Assembly (NCBI GenBank): GCA_900318255.1
Contig: ONJX01000003.1
Location: 1-64,000, forward strand
Direction of reading: 5' to 3'
From: an uncultured Prevotellaceae bacterium
GTDB lineage: Bacteria; Bacteroidota; Bacteroidia; Bacteroidales; Muribaculaceae
Length of the DNA stretch: 64,000 nucleotides
Positions 16,126 to 25,474 of this stretch are shown piece by piece. The notes beneath the pieces are model-generated. The model was not told the origin of the DNA and ran no database searches. It saw only the letters and a program-made list of their open reading frames with translations. Both the position numbers and the translations under genes were made by a program. Positions within the stretch are counted from its first letter, which is position 1. The number at the start of each line of letters is the position of its first letter.

Positions 16126-17253
16126 GTGGCGGGTATCTACATCCACATTCCTTACTGCAAGAGCAAGTGCATCTATTGCGACTTCTACTCCACCCCACAC
16201 ACCGAGTCGATGACGCAATATGTGCTATCGCTGCTCGGCGAGGCCAAGCTGCGTGTAGCCGAGATTAACAGCGAGCCCATAAAAACCATCTACGTGGGTG
16301 GGGGCACGCCATCGGTATTGCCCATCGCATTACACAAAACACTGGTCGAAGGACTAAACAGTATTTTTGACCTTAGCAGAGTGGAAGAGTTCACCATCGA
16401 GGTGAATCCCGATGACATCACTTGCAACTATGCTGCACAACTGCGGCAACTGGGCATGAACCGCGTGAGCATGGGAGTGCAAAGCTTCAACGACAACGAG
16501 CTGCTAGCCATCAATCGCCGCCACACGGCACAGCAAGCCATCGAGGCCGTTAAAGCCATCAAGGAGGCGGGCGTCACCAACGTGAGTATCGACCTTATCT
16601 ATGGCTTGCCGGGACAGACGCTTGACTCATGGCAACACAATGTGGAACAAGCGATTGCTCTTGGCGTGCAGCACATCTCGGCCTATTGCCTCAGTTACGA
16701 GCCTGGCACCCGGCTGTGGGTGATGAGAGAACGCGGCAAGGTGCAAGAGGTGAGCGACGATGACTGCATCGCCATGCACAACATGCTGGCGCAACGCCTC
16801 AAGAATGCAGGCTTTGAGCATTACGAAATCTCAAACTTTGCCCTGCCAGGCTATCGCTCCCGTCACAACTCCAGCTACTGGAACTTCACCCCCTACTTGG
16901 GACTAGGCGCTGCCGCTCACAGCTACGACGGCGCCACACGCCGTTACAACCCTTCGAGCATAAAGGAATATATCAGCAAGCTAAGCCTCGGCTCCACGGC
17001 ATTTATTGAGGAACACCTTGAGTGGTGGGAGCGATATGACGAGGAGGTGATGGTGAGGCTGCGCACCAGCGACGGCCTCGACACACGCCTCATCGCCAAG
17101 CGCTACGGCACCACGGCTTTAAACCACTTGCTCAAGCTGGCTCAACCTTACATCAATAAGCAACTGCTCAATAGCCACAACGGCATTCTTTCACTCACAC
17201 CTCAGGCTATTATGGTCAGCGATGACATAATCCGTAGTCTTATGTGGGACTAG
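16126..17253 (+). CDS. hemW: HemW-like radical SAM protein (coproporphyrinogen III oxidase-like)
   Basis: A 375-residue radical SAM protein of the HemN/HemW branch. The [4Fe-4S] motif CKSKCIYCDF (CxxxCxxC) is at residues 11-18, followed by IYVGGGTPS and the SMGVQSFNDNELLAINRRH segment. It begins directly with GIYIHIPYC and lacks the N-terminal extension of oxygen-independent coproporphyrinogen oxidase HemN, which favours HemW, a heme chaperone. The start is GTG (16126): an in-frame TAA at 16111 excludes earlier starts, and the ATG at 16118 is out of frame. Confidence 0.88.
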   Translation: MAGIYIHIPYCKSKCIYCDFYSTPHTESMTQYVLSLLGEAKLRVAEINSEPIKTIYVGGGTPSVLPIALHKTLVEGLNSIFDLSRVEEFTIEVNPDDITCNYAAQLRQLGMNRVSMGVQSFNDNELLAINRRHTAQQAIEAVKAIKEAGVTNVSIDLIYGLPGQTLDSWQHNVEQAIALGVQHISAYCLSYEPGTRLWVMRERGKVQEVSDDDCIAMHNMLAQRLKNAGFEHYEISNFALPGYRSRHNSSYWNFTPYLGLGAAAHSYDGATRRYNPSSIKEYISKLSLGSTAFIEEHLEWWERYDEEVMVRLRTSDGLDTRLIAKRYGTTALNHLLKLAQPYINKQLLNSHNGILSLTPQAIMVSDDIIRSLMWD

Positions 17254-17287
17254 TTTGTTGCAATTATAAAAATAATGATTACCTTTG
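17254..17287 (+). promoter_or_regulatory. Promoter of the DUF3857 gene
   Basis: TTTG/TTG at 17254-17260 and TACCTTTG at 17280-17287 (19 bp from the second TTG). It fixes the real start of the next gene at 17342. Confidence 0.75.
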
Positions 17288-17341
17288 CAACATCCATTTT
17301 TACAAACCGCTTATTATAGTTTCAAATATATAGATTCAAAT

Positions 17342-19354
17342 ATGAGACATTCAATACCATTTGCACTCCTGCTCATCGCCTCTCTCTTTGTTACAACCAC
17401 AGCATTAGCTCAGCAAGCATCAGAACCCAACTTGCGCTGGGGGCATCCCACGCAGCAAGAAATGGAAATGACAAGCTACACTCCCGACCCCAGTGCCGAT
17501 GCGGTGGTGCTGTGCAAAACCACCGATGCACATTATGTCATCACTAAAGATGTGCTGCAAGTGCTCTATGAAGTGAAAGGGCGCATTAAAATCCTCAAGC
17601 CCGAGGGCATAAAGCACGGAGCTATTGATATTTATTACACTGTAAACGACGGTGTGGAAGGCAATAGAGAGGATGTGACCAGCGTAAAAGGGGCCACATA
17701 TAACCTGGTCAATGGTAACGAAGAGCGAAGCGAGCTCACCAGCGACATGATTAACACCCATAATGCTAAAGACCGCAAGCAGAAGGTGATGACGCTTCTT
17801 TTGCCAGACGTCAGAGTAGGCTCGGTGATAGAATATGAATACACTATAACCAGCGACATTTATCGTGAGATAAAGGACTGGAACGCTCAATGCGAGCTAC
17901 CAGTGGCTTACACCAGATATGATGTTTCGATACCTGAATGGTTTGGATTTTATGTTCAAACTATTGGTAATGAATATAACACAAGCCACATCACTCAACG
18001 CCGCACTGCCCAGCGACCCACTTATGTGATTGAGACCGCGGGAGCCGAGTATGAATGTCTGGGTGTGAACTTTGAGTTTGAAGGCCGCAAGCTCACGGCT
18101 CTGAAAAACGAACCTCTAATCTTCTCGCCACAAGTCTATGCACAACGTGTGATTATCGACATCAACACCGAGTTGCTGCCGCGACACACTAAGCACCAGT
18201 ACTCTATGACCTGGAATGAGATTGACCAGTACCTTCTCAAGCACAACAACTTTGGCAAGCTTTTAGGCAACAATCCCCTCAAGAAGGAGATGAAGAAAGC
18301 AGGCATCATGCACATGAAGAGCAATGACAATAAGATAATGGCCACTGTGCAACTGTTGCGACAGCATGTGTCGTGGAACGGCAAGTATGACCTCTATGGC
18401 AACAACCCGTCGCAAGTGGTGAAGAACGGCACCGGCAGCAATGCCGACCTCAACATTCTGCTCATCGCTATGTTGAGCGATGCTGGCATCAACGCCTACC
18501 CGGCAGTGCTCTGCGAGCGTGGCCACGACATTATTGATGAAAACCGTCCCACAATGAAGAATTTAACTTCGATGGTTGCTCTAATTGACAGGGGTGACGC
18601 AGACTTTTATGCGTTTGACGGCTCGGTAGAAAATGCATCGCTCGACATACTTCCCGCCCACTTCCTGGTGAGCAAAGCCAGGATAATTAAGAAGGACAAC
18701 AATTCCCCTTGGATAAACCTCGAAAGTCGTGGTGTGGAGGTTGCAAGCCACAAAATCACTGGAGCTATCGATGGCAATGGCAAGCTCACCGGCATCTGCG
18801 AGACCACCTATGACGGCAAGGCTACCGAATGGGTGAGAATGATTACAAAAATTGAGGGTGAAAAGATGCACAACCCTAAGTTGCAGTCCCCGATGATTGC
18901 AGTGAGTGGATATAAGTTACAAGGACTGGATGACATCGCGGGGCCAGTTACCGAAACGGTTAATTTCAGCACTCAGCTCAGTGTTAGCAACGGAGTTATC
19001 GAGTTGCCGCAACTCATAGTGCCGTTTATCGACGAAAAGCTGTTTGAGAGCGACACACGCTACAATCCCATCGAGTTCCGCACCAAAAAGAGCGAGACGA
19101 TTGACTTCTTGCTTGCCATTCCCGAAGGCTGGGAAGTGGCCGACGTGCCTGCCCCAATATCTCTTAACACTAGCGACAAGACCATCAACATGTCCATCAC
19201 CCCAAGCACTGCAGGGAACACCGTCAAGGTTGCCGCTCACCTGTCAATAGACCGGCTGGTCTTTAACAAACGAGACTATAAAGGCATCAAAAACCTAGTA
19301 GATAGAATAATCCAGCAAAGCAAGGTGCCATTTATCATCAAGAAAAAGAACTGA
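17342..19354 (+). CDS. Secreted DUF3857/transglutaminase-like protein
   Basis: 670 residues with signal peptide MRHSIPFALLLIASLFVTTTALAQ. A DUF3857 beta-rich domain (about residues 55-250: AVVLCKTTDAHYVI... SVIEYEYTITSDIYREIKDWNAQCELPVAYTRYDVSIP) is followed by a transglutaminase-like core (about 330-430: LLRQHVSWNGKYDLYG... NGTGSNADLNILLIAMLSDAGINAYPAVLCERGHD) and a C-terminal beta region. The nucleophilic Cys expected in the GxC-D context is replaced (GSNAD), so it is likely a non-catalytic fold, as in many Bacteroidota relatives. Probably periplasmic; role unknown. The promoter at 17280 supports the 17342 ATG. Confidence 0.8.
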   Translation: MRHSIPFALLLIASLFVTTTALAQQASEPNLRWGHPTQQEMEMTSYTPDPSADAVVLCKTTDAHYVITKDVLQVLYEVKGRIKILKPEGIKHGAIDIYYTVNDGVEGNREDVTSVKGATYNLVNGNEERSELTSDMINTHNAKDRKQKVMTLLLPDVRVGSVIEYEYTITSDIYREIKDWNAQCELPVAYTRYDVSIPEWFGFYVQTIGNEYNTSHITQRRTAQRPTYVIETAGAEYECLGVNFEFEGRKLTALKNEPLIFSPQVYAQRVIIDINTELLPRHTKHQYSMTWNEIDQYLLKHNNFGKLLGNNPLKKEMKKAGIMHMKSNDNKIMATVQLLRQHVSWNGKYDLYGNNPSQVVKNGTGSNADLNILLIAMLSDAGINAYPAVLCERGHDIIDENRPTMKNLTSMVALIDRGDADFYAFDGSVENASLDILPAHFLVSKARIIKKDNNSPWINLESRGVEVASHKITGAIDGNGKLTGICETTYDGKATEWVRMITKIEGEKMHNPKLQSPMIAVSGYKLQGLDDIAGPVTETVNFSTQLSVSNGVIELPQLIVPFIDEKLFESDTRYNPIEFRTKKSETIDFLLAIPEGWEVADVPAPISLNTSDKTINMSITPSTAGNTVKVAAHLSIDRLVFNKRDYKGIKNLVDRIIQQSKVPFIIKKKN

Positions 19355-19379
19355 CCTCAGTTCTGTGAGACATTTACTA

Positions 19380-19421
19380 AATTTAAGTCCCTTAATTTAT
19401 GGAAATTAAGGGACTTAAATT
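19380..19421. terminator. Bidirectional terminator
   Basis: A perfect 19-bp stem (19380-19398 with 19403-19421) with a 4-nt loop, A/T-rich at the outer end. It lies between the convergent DUF3857 and DUF4855 genes and can serve both. Confidence 0.9.
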
Positions 19422-19426
19422 AGCAA

Positions 19427-20974
19427 TCACCTAGCTCGTCTTCGGGAAATGTGACGCGCCAAGCGGTCCATGATTTTGATTATCTCTGGGTCGGTAGAAT
19501 TACACAACCTTAATATAGAATAGTTTTCGTAATATGAGAGGTTGCAATGCTCAAAAACTCCCTGCTCCTCAAAGACGGTCATCAAGTTTTTAAGTCGTTG
19601 CATCAAGCACGGGTTATGATCAAATTGTTTATATCCCAGTGCCTTCATCTCACTAGGCGATTTCTTGCAGTCTTTTACTTTCACAATCTCATAAGGCCGC
19701 TCTATATCATGCGTCTTTTTAAGCTTGCCATAACAAGGCACAAACAAATCGGTAGAAATTTCAAACTCTACACCCATCCCGTCTTGCACAGCTCTGTCAC
19801 ATATTTTTCTTGCTTCCTGCATCGTCTTCAGTGATTTAGAAGCTCTAAGCAAATCGGGAGTCCCCCAAAAATAACCCGTTTGGATATCACATCGGTCAAA
19901 ACCTAGTGATTTCCACTTCTGATTGCCATAAGCCCCATCAAATGGTATCCAATAAAACTTGAACCCTCTGGAATGAACATGGGCGCACACATCGGCTATG
20001 ATGTCATTAGATTTCCTGACATTATCCACATAAATGTAATCGTATCTCGCTCCTGTCATGTTAGTCCATTCTCCGGTTTTTGAGTCTTTATGCCAACTCG
20101 TGACCGACGTGGTCTCTTCAACCCAATACAAGCCTTCGAGAGTGATATTCTTGTAATGCTGAGCCTGAAATCTGCTAATTACCTCATCAACAAACCATTT
20201 CACTGCCGCTAGGCGATGCTCTCGCTTTCTGAAATCTATCTTAACAGTTCTGCCATTTATTCTCAAGCTGCCCCATTCGGTGAAATCGGTGCATGGCGAA
20301 GGTACGGTTAAATACACTTTGTGCTTAAACGCTGGCTTTCCCAGCAGTTTTTTGCAGTCCTCGATGCACTCATCCAGAGCCTTTAGTCCGTCGAAATTGC
20401 CACCATTATAGGCTGTTGAGAAATACCTGTTTAGCAACCACTCCCAGTGCCCTTTATTAGTTGCGCCCTTCTCTCCAGGCTGGTTGTCGCCAAATTTGTA
20501 ACCTTCATCAGTTTTAAATTCCACATACAAAAATGAGGGGAAAAACCATTCAGTGTGTCCATCCTTAAAGGTGTGTGTCACTAATTTTTTTAATTCATTC
20601 CTCCCTGCTTTTGGTCTGTTTTTGTTGCCATAATAAATGGCTATAATGTCGTCTTTCCTAGTGTCATCACCTTTAGGGTAATGCGCAGCGGTATTAGGGG
20701 CAGGGGCAGCTGCAGCACGCTGGGCACCAGCATTAGAGTCATGCACACCCGAGACTTCACTTCTTGTGTTATCTGAATTAGTCCCTGCCACCTTGTCAAC
20801 ATAATCGGCATAGGTAGTATAAGACACTTTGTCTAAGCCATTAAGGCCGTCAACGGCACTGCTGCTTCCTATGTTGGTAACTGTAGCCTTAGCAATCCTT
20901 GTGGGGGGGACAGCAGTTTTTGTGGTGCAACTGATGCACACAAATATCAACAGGAATGATAGTATCTTTTTCAT
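19427..20974 (-). CDS. DUF4855 family lipoprotein
   Basis: 515 residues. Signal peptide II MKKILSFLLIFVCISC (lipobox Cys about residue 16). A low-complexity S/T/A/N-rich linker runs to about residue 105, then a DUF4855-type region: DDIIAIYYGNKNRP, KNITLEGLYWVEETTSV, FKFYWIPFDGAYGNQKWKSLGFDRCDIQTGYFW. The family looks like a TIM-barrel glycoside-hydrolase-like fold, and Glu residues in the YWVEE segment could be functional, but no activity is established. Its codon use is visibly more A/T-rich than its neighbours, which hints at later acquisition. It is 18 bp behind the calcineurin/PQQ gene. Confidence 0.75.
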   Translation of the reverse strand: MKKILSFLLIFVCISCTTKTAVPPTRIAKATVTNIGSSSAVDGLNGLDKVSYTTYADYVDKVAGTNSDNTRSEVSGVHDSNAGAQRAAAAPAPNTAAHYPKGDDTRKDDIIAIYYGNKNRPKAGRNELKKLVTHTFKDGHTEWFFPSFLYVEFKTDEGYKFGDNQPGEKGATNKGHWEWLLNRYFSTAYNGGNFDGLKALDECIEDCKKLLGKPAFKHKVYLTVPSPCTDFTEWGSLRINGRTVKIDFRKREHRLAAVKWFVDEVISRFQAQHYKNITLEGLYWVEETTSVTSWHKDSKTGEWTNMTGARYDYIYVDNVRKSNDIIADVCAHVHSRGFKFYWIPFDGAYGNQKWKSLGFDRCDIQTGYFWGTPDLLRASKSLKTMQEARKICDRAVQDGMGVEFEISTDLFVPCYGKLKKTHDIERPYEIVKVKDCKKSPSEMKALGYKQFDHNPCLMQRLKNLMTVFEEQGVFEHCNLSYYENYSILRLCNSTDPEIIKIMDRLARHISRRRAR

Positions 20975-20992
20975 GTGTTATGTTTAATAATT

Positions 20993-22837
20993 TTACTTCT
21001 TATTGCTAATTCTCCAAATGGTGCCCTCGATGAGCGAGCAGTAGATGTCGCCAGTAACGGGGTCAACCTCAAAGCCGTTGACCTCGCTGCAGCCCATTTT
21101 ATAGGTGAACACCAGTTCGCCTGTTGATGCCTCGAGCACCGCAAGCATGCCGCGGCGAGAGCCAGCATAGACATAGCCACCTTTCTCTAGCACGATGCAT
21201 GGGGCGTGCTCATAGCCAAAGTGGCAGTCGGTGGTCCACAGCTCACGATAGTCGTTGCTCTGGGTGTCTATCGCCACAATGGTGCCGTCCATCGTCTTGG
21301 CATAGGCACGCTTGACATCCTCGCTCAGTCCCAGGCTCTCACGCACCTTCACCGCATTGTCGTGATGTCGCCACAACTGCCGGCCGGTGGCACGGTCGAG
21401 CGCTGTGGAGTAGCGGTCGGGGGCTACTATCACCACCCTATCATTGGTCACGGCAGGCACCACATTGCCCGGGCTATATAGATTGGCAGTCTTGCCATTA
21501 TTCCACGACCAGTTGAGCTTACCGCTGTGGCGATCGAGTGAGCGCAGGTTGGTGTCCCAAGCGCCAAAGATGATGTCATCTTTGCCCACAAAGGGCTCGG
21601 CCTGACAATAGTTGTTGATGTCATTGAACTCCCACAGCAGCTTCATGCTTTTCACGTCCCAAGCCTGGAAGGACTTGAAACCTCCCTGATAGAGCACGCC
21701 GTCGGCAACCACGCCATCGGCAACGTATGGCCCGCGAGCAGCGACCTCAGTCAGCACCTTGCCGCTCTTCTTGTCGAGCCAGATGAGGCGCTTGTCGCCA
21801 GTGGGCAAGGCCACAATCTTGTCGGCAACTGCTGGGCGCGAGAAGAGCATACTTGTGGTCTTATACTCCCACTTGAGCTTGGCTTTCTTCTTGTCAATCA
21901 CACGCAGGTAGCCCATTGAGTTGCCAAAGTAGATGTTATCCTTGTCAATGCCCAGCCTAGTGAAAATCGACGCATCGTCGGCATAGACTCTCTGCACCTC
22001 AAACCCTTGGGGAACATAGTGATTAGTCTTGCGCTCGTCAATGCTATAGTAATCGGTGTTAATCTTGTAAGCATAGCGGATGTCGCGCTCCTTGCCTATG
22101 GTTTTGTTATAAACATGAATCCAATCGTGGTCAAGGTCCACATCCATGAGTGTGTAGCCATAGTCGCCACCGCCCATGTCGAGACAGCGCACCATCAACC
22201 CGATGATGCCATAGGTATCATACTGGCGCCAGCGGTGCCAGTGCCCGTTCTGATGGGTAATGACGGGATATTTCATTAATATGCGAGCATAGTCGTCGTA
22301 GTTGTCAAGGTCATCGAGCAGTGGGTAATGGTTCACGCTCAGCACCTTCATGCCTGGCTTCACCACCTCACCTAGCGTCTTGTCGAGCCAGATGAGGTCT
22401 TCCTGCTTGATGTGGCCGTCGCCCATCTTCATGAAGGGGCCACAGTTCATCCCTATCACCACCAGCTTGCCCACAGTAAAGACAAAGCGGTCGTTGCCCC
22501 ACAGGTCGTTAAAGGTCTTGCAAGCGCTCTGGCTCCAGTTGTTCTCGTGGTTGCCGGGAATCACATAAAGCGGCTTGGCTATGCCGTCGAGTATCTGTTT
22601 CACATTGCGCAGCTGCTCATCGCTGCCCTCATTGGTGAGGTCACCGCTCACGATCACCGCATCAACGTCGCTGGCATTGATTTCCACCACAGCCTCCTGG
22701 AGCTTACCCTCATTGGCATTGCCTGGAGTGACATGGATGTCGCTCAGGATTGCAAACTTCTGGGCATAGCAAGTAGATGACACCAACAAAATGGTGATTA
22801 CCAAAAAAAATTTAAAAAAGGTGATGGGTGTTTTCAT
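20993..22837 (-). CDS. Secreted metallophosphoesterase fused to a PQQ-type beta-propeller
   Basis: 614 residues with signal peptide (ITFFKFFLVITILLVSSTCYAQ). The N-terminal calcineurin-like phosphoesterase domain carries the metal ligands in order: SDIHVTPGN, VIVSGDLTNEG, VIPGNHENN, and VNHYPLLDD with NGHWHRW near residue 200. From about residue 280 there are repeated PQQ/propeller blades (LRVIDKKKAKLKWEYKTTS, IWLDKKSGKVLTEV, LRSLDRHSGKLNWSW, ALDRATGRQLWRHH, VLEASTGELVFTYK). Likely a periplasmic or surface phosphodiesterase; substrate unknown. It starts 4 bp after yraN and continues into the DUF4855 gene. Confidence 0.85.
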   Translation of the reverse strand: MKTPITFFKFFLVITILLVSSTCYAQKFAILSDIHVTPGNANEGKLQEAVVEINASDVDAVIVSGDLTNEGSDEQLRNVKQILDGIAKPLYVIPGNHENNWSQSACKTFNDLWGNDRFVFTVGKLVVIGMNCGPFMKMGDGHIKQEDLIWLDKTLGEVVKPGMKVLSVNHYPLLDDLDNYDDYARILMKYPVITHQNGHWHRWRQYDTYGIIGLMVRCLDMGGGDYGYTLMDVDLDHDWIHVYNKTIGKERDIRYAYKINTDYYSIDERKTNHYVPQGFEVQRVYADDASIFTRLGIDKDNIYFGNSMGYLRVIDKKKAKLKWEYKTTSMLFSRPAVADKIVALPTGDKRLIWLDKKSGKVLTEVAARGPYVADGVVADGVLYQGGFKSFQAWDVKSMKLLWEFNDINNYCQAEPFVGKDDIIFGAWDTNLRSLDRHSGKLNWSWNNGKTANLYSPGNVVPAVTNDRVVIVAPDRYSTALDRATGRQLWRHHDNAVKVRESLGLSEDVKRAYAKTMDGTIVAIDTQSNDYRELWTTDCHFGYEHAPCIVLEKGGYVYAGSRRGMLAVLEASTGELVFTYKMGCSEVNGFEVDPVTGDIYCSLIEGTIWRISNKK

Positions 22838-22841
22838 AATT

Positions 22842-23219
22842 TCATCGATAAGTTTTCAGTTTCGGCAAGAACATGTCGGGGTAATACTCCAGCCTGAAAG
22901 CACCGGGCTCGCCAACGAGGATGATAACGTCATATTGCACCTCGCACTGGAGCTTGTAGTAGTTGAGATAGGCGCTGGCCGAGGCTATCATGTGCCGCTT
23001 CTTAGCAGCCGTCACGGCACGCATGGGGTCGAAGTGCACATCGCTGCTGCGCGTCTTCACCTCCACGATGTGAAGCACCATGCCTGGCTCCTGAGCTATG
23101 ATGTCTATCTCAAGCTTACCCATGCGCCAGTTGGTCTCACGCACCGTAAAACCCTGCCTCACAAGAAACTCCACAGCCTCATGCTCACCAGCCTTTCCAA
23201 GCAAATTATGATCTGCCAT
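22842..23219 (-). CDS. YraN/UPF0102 family nuclease-like protein
   Basis: 125-residue protein of the UPF0102 family, a restriction-endonuclease-like fold usually annotated as a putative endonuclease, possibly linked to DNA repair. The conserved LGKAGEHEAVEFLVRQGFTVRETNWRMGKLEIDIIAQE with the later VEVKTRSS gives the D...ExK active-site pattern. The ATG at 23219 matches relatives (MAxHNxLGKxGE); an upstream GTG at 23228 would add three residues. First gene of a three-gene minus-strand operon. Confidence 0.88.
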   Translation of the reverse strand: MADHNLLGKAGEHEAVEFLVRQGFTVRETNWRMGKLEIDIIAQEPGMVLHIVEVKTRSSDVHFDPMRAVTAAKKRHMIASASAYLNYYKLQCEVQYDVIILVGEPGAFRLEYYPDMFLPKLKTYR

Positions 23220-23239
23220 AATTATCACATTATTCTATG

Positions 23240-23270
23240 CAAAAATACAACTATTTTCATAAATACACAA
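23240..23270 (-). promoter_or_regulatory. Promoter of the yraN operon
   Basis: Minus-strand TATTTTTG (23247-23240) and TTG (23270-23268), 20 bp apart, about 20 bp before the start codon. Confidence 0.65.
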
Positions 23271-23392
23271 AAAAACTAGACTCTAAAGCAAACGAGTGAC
23301 AATCGTTATAATTTATTTTTCCCGACATTCGTGGTTATTTCTTTTCTTCAGGCGATTGATATTAAATAAAAACAAAAACTTTAGTCTTTGAT

Positions 23393-23423
23393 TTTGTATT
23401 TCAATCGGTTTGCACTATCTTTG
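23393..23423 (+). promoter_or_regulatory. Promoter of the LysM-PorT pair
   Basis: TTTG (23393-23396), 19 bp, TATCTTTG (23416-23423), about 74 bp ahead of the start codon. Confidence 0.75.
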
Positions 23424-23497
23424 CACGTAAATTTGCACATGGCCTTGTGGCCTGGCAATGTAAATAATGTGATTGTCAACACGAAACAACTTTAAAT

Positions 23498-25474
23498 ATG
23501 AAGAAAATCATTGCTTTAGCGATACTGCTTGCTGCTGCCACATGCACTGTGAGCGCCAAGTTGAATTTACCCACTAAAAAGCTTGGTAATGACACCTACT
23601 ATTACTATGAGGTGAAGAAGAACGAGACGGTTCATGATATTGCCAGCAAGATAGGTGTGAACAAAGACATAATCTTGAAATATAACCCATCGGCACGCAA
23701 CGGTGTTGCAAAAAAACAACTACTTTTCTTGCCTGTGGCAGAGTTTGACAATATCGCCAAGCAGCAGTCGGCAAACAAGAAAGTCACTAACGGCGATGTG
23801 GTGACCCACATCGTGAAAAGCGGCGAGAGTGTCTATGGCATTTCCAGAACCTACGGCGTGACCGAGAGCGAGCTTCTTGCTGCCAACCCGTCGCTATCCT
23901 ACGGGCTCAAGGCCGGTGAGCAGCTCATTATACCTGCAAAGCCAGCAACTGGCGTGGCAGAGAAGTTTGTCTATCACACCATCAAGAGCGGTGAGACACT
24001 CTACGGCATTGCTAAGAGCTACAACACCACCATTGAGAAACTTATTGAGCTCAATCCAGGCATTGCCAGCACCAATCTCCAGATTGACGAGGTGCTCATG
24101 ATACAGCCTAACACTACCAAAGACATCATCGTGGAGAAGGACATTAAGCAGTTCATACCCTATGTGGTTACCGCCGGCGACACCTACGCCAGCGTGGCAG
24201 CCGCCAACGGCATCAGCGTCAAGGTACTCAAAGACGCCAATCCCGAGATGTCGAAGCTCAAGAAAGGCAAGACCATCTACATTCCGCGCGACGCCATCGA
24301 CAAGCAGGTGGTCAACACCTCTTCATTGACCGAGGAGCAACTCGAGAACACCTATAAGGACAAGTTTGACGAAGTGTATAACGATGTGCACATGCCCAAC
24401 AAAGACAACAGTGTGAACATAAGCATCATCCTGCCATTCCAAACCGACATGGCCAACAGGAACAAGAATGCTCGCGACTATGACGAGTTTTTCAATGGTT
24501 TTGTGATGGCTCTCGATAGTGTGGGAGGAAAGCTCACAAAACCCTTGAACATCAATGTTTATGACACCAAGCTGAGTCCAGGCATCACCGACAGCATCCT
24601 CTCGCTCGAAGCGCTCAAGAAGAGCGACATCATCATTGCTCCATCCGAGAGCGACCAGCTCGGACGCATCCTCGCCTACGGGCAGAAGCACAACATTGAC
24701 ATCCTTAACTGCTTTGTTGCACAGAGCGAAGACTACATCAGCAACCAGCGCTCTATGCAGGTGAATATCCCGTCGCCCTATCTCAACGCATCGATTATTG
24801 AGATGCTCAGGACTAAATATCAGGATTATGAACTGGTGTTCCTCGACGACCCTAGCGAGACAACAAAGGACATATATGAAGAGATTAAGAAATATGCTAA
24901 CGTGAGCAAGCACACTCACAAGACGCTAACCATTGTGAGCGACCTCACGGGCAAATCGCTGTCAAGGTATCTCGACCCTGCCACGAAATATCTGTTTATC
25001 CCAGCTAACGGCAAGGAAGCGTTCATCAACAAGTATGCCACCGGCATCATCGAGGCAAAGGCTATGCGCGTGGATTGCCGCCTGGAGCTGCTTGGACATC
25101 CGGAATACACCATGTACCTGAAAAAGCACAAAGACGAGTTCATGGCTATGGACACACACATCTATTCGCGCTTCTATCTGCCCGACAATGCGCAATCAAG
25201 GGCGTTGAACAGCAAGTACGTGAAGCGCTATGGCTCCAAGCCATCTAACAGTGCTCCTAACATGAGTGTCTTCGGCTTTGATGTGGGCATGTTCTTGGTC
25301 AACGCCTACGCTAACAACATTACTCCTGGCGACAAGGCATCGGCCTACGAAGGTGTGCAGACCAACTTCTTCTTTGAGCGTGCCAACAACTGGACCGGAT
25401 ATATCAACAAGTCGGTGCGCATCATCAACCTCACTCCTAACAAAGACATCAAGATCACCGACTTGAATGACTAG
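23498..25474 (+). CDS. LysM-repeat protein with a C-terminal periplasmic-binding-like domain
   Basis: 658 residues with signal peptide (KKIIALAILLAAATCTVSA). Four LysM modules at about residues 36-79, 106-148, 158-205 and 222-266, each with the G(E/D)(S/T) xxxIA pattern (KSGESVYGISRTYGV, KSGETLYGIAKSYNT). The region after about residue 300 (NISIILPFQTDMANRNKNARDYDEFFNGFVMALDSV) resembles the type I periplasmic-binding fold of branched-chain amino-acid receptors. It probably binds peptidoglycan and a ligand or partner; the function is unproven. The downstream PorT-like gene overlaps its stop by 8 nt, so the two are translationally coupled. Confidence 0.85.
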   Translation: MKKIIALAILLAAATCTVSAKLNLPTKKLGNDTYYYYEVKKNETVHDIASKIGVNKDIILKYNPSARNGVAKKQLLFLPVAEFDNIAKQQSANKKVTNGDVVTHIVKSGESVYGISRTYGVTESELLAANPSLSYGLKAGEQLIIPAKPATGVAEKFVYHTIKSGETLYGIAKSYNTTIEKLIELNPGIASTNLQIDEVLMIQPNTTKDIIVEKDIKQFIPYVVTAGDTYASVAAANGISVKVLKDANPEMSKLKKGKTIYIPRDAIDKQVVNTSSLTEEQLENTYKDKFDEVYNDVHMPNKDNSVNISIILPFQTDMANRNKNARDYDEFFNGFVMALDSVGGKLTKPLNINVYDTKLSPGITDSILSLEALKKSDIIIAPSESDQLGRILAYGQKHNIDILNCFVAQSEDYISNQRSMQVNIPSPYLNASIIEMLRTKYQDYELVFLDDPSETTKDIYEEIKKYANVSKHTHKTLTIVSDLTGKSLSRYLDPATKYLFIPANGKEAFINKYATGIIEAKAMRVDCRLELLGHPEYTMYLKKHKDEFMAMDTHIYSRFYLPDNAQSRALNSKYVKRYGSKPSNSAPNMSVFGFDVGMFLVNAYANNITPGDKASAYEGVQTNFFFERANNWTGYINKSVRIINLTPNKDIKITDLND

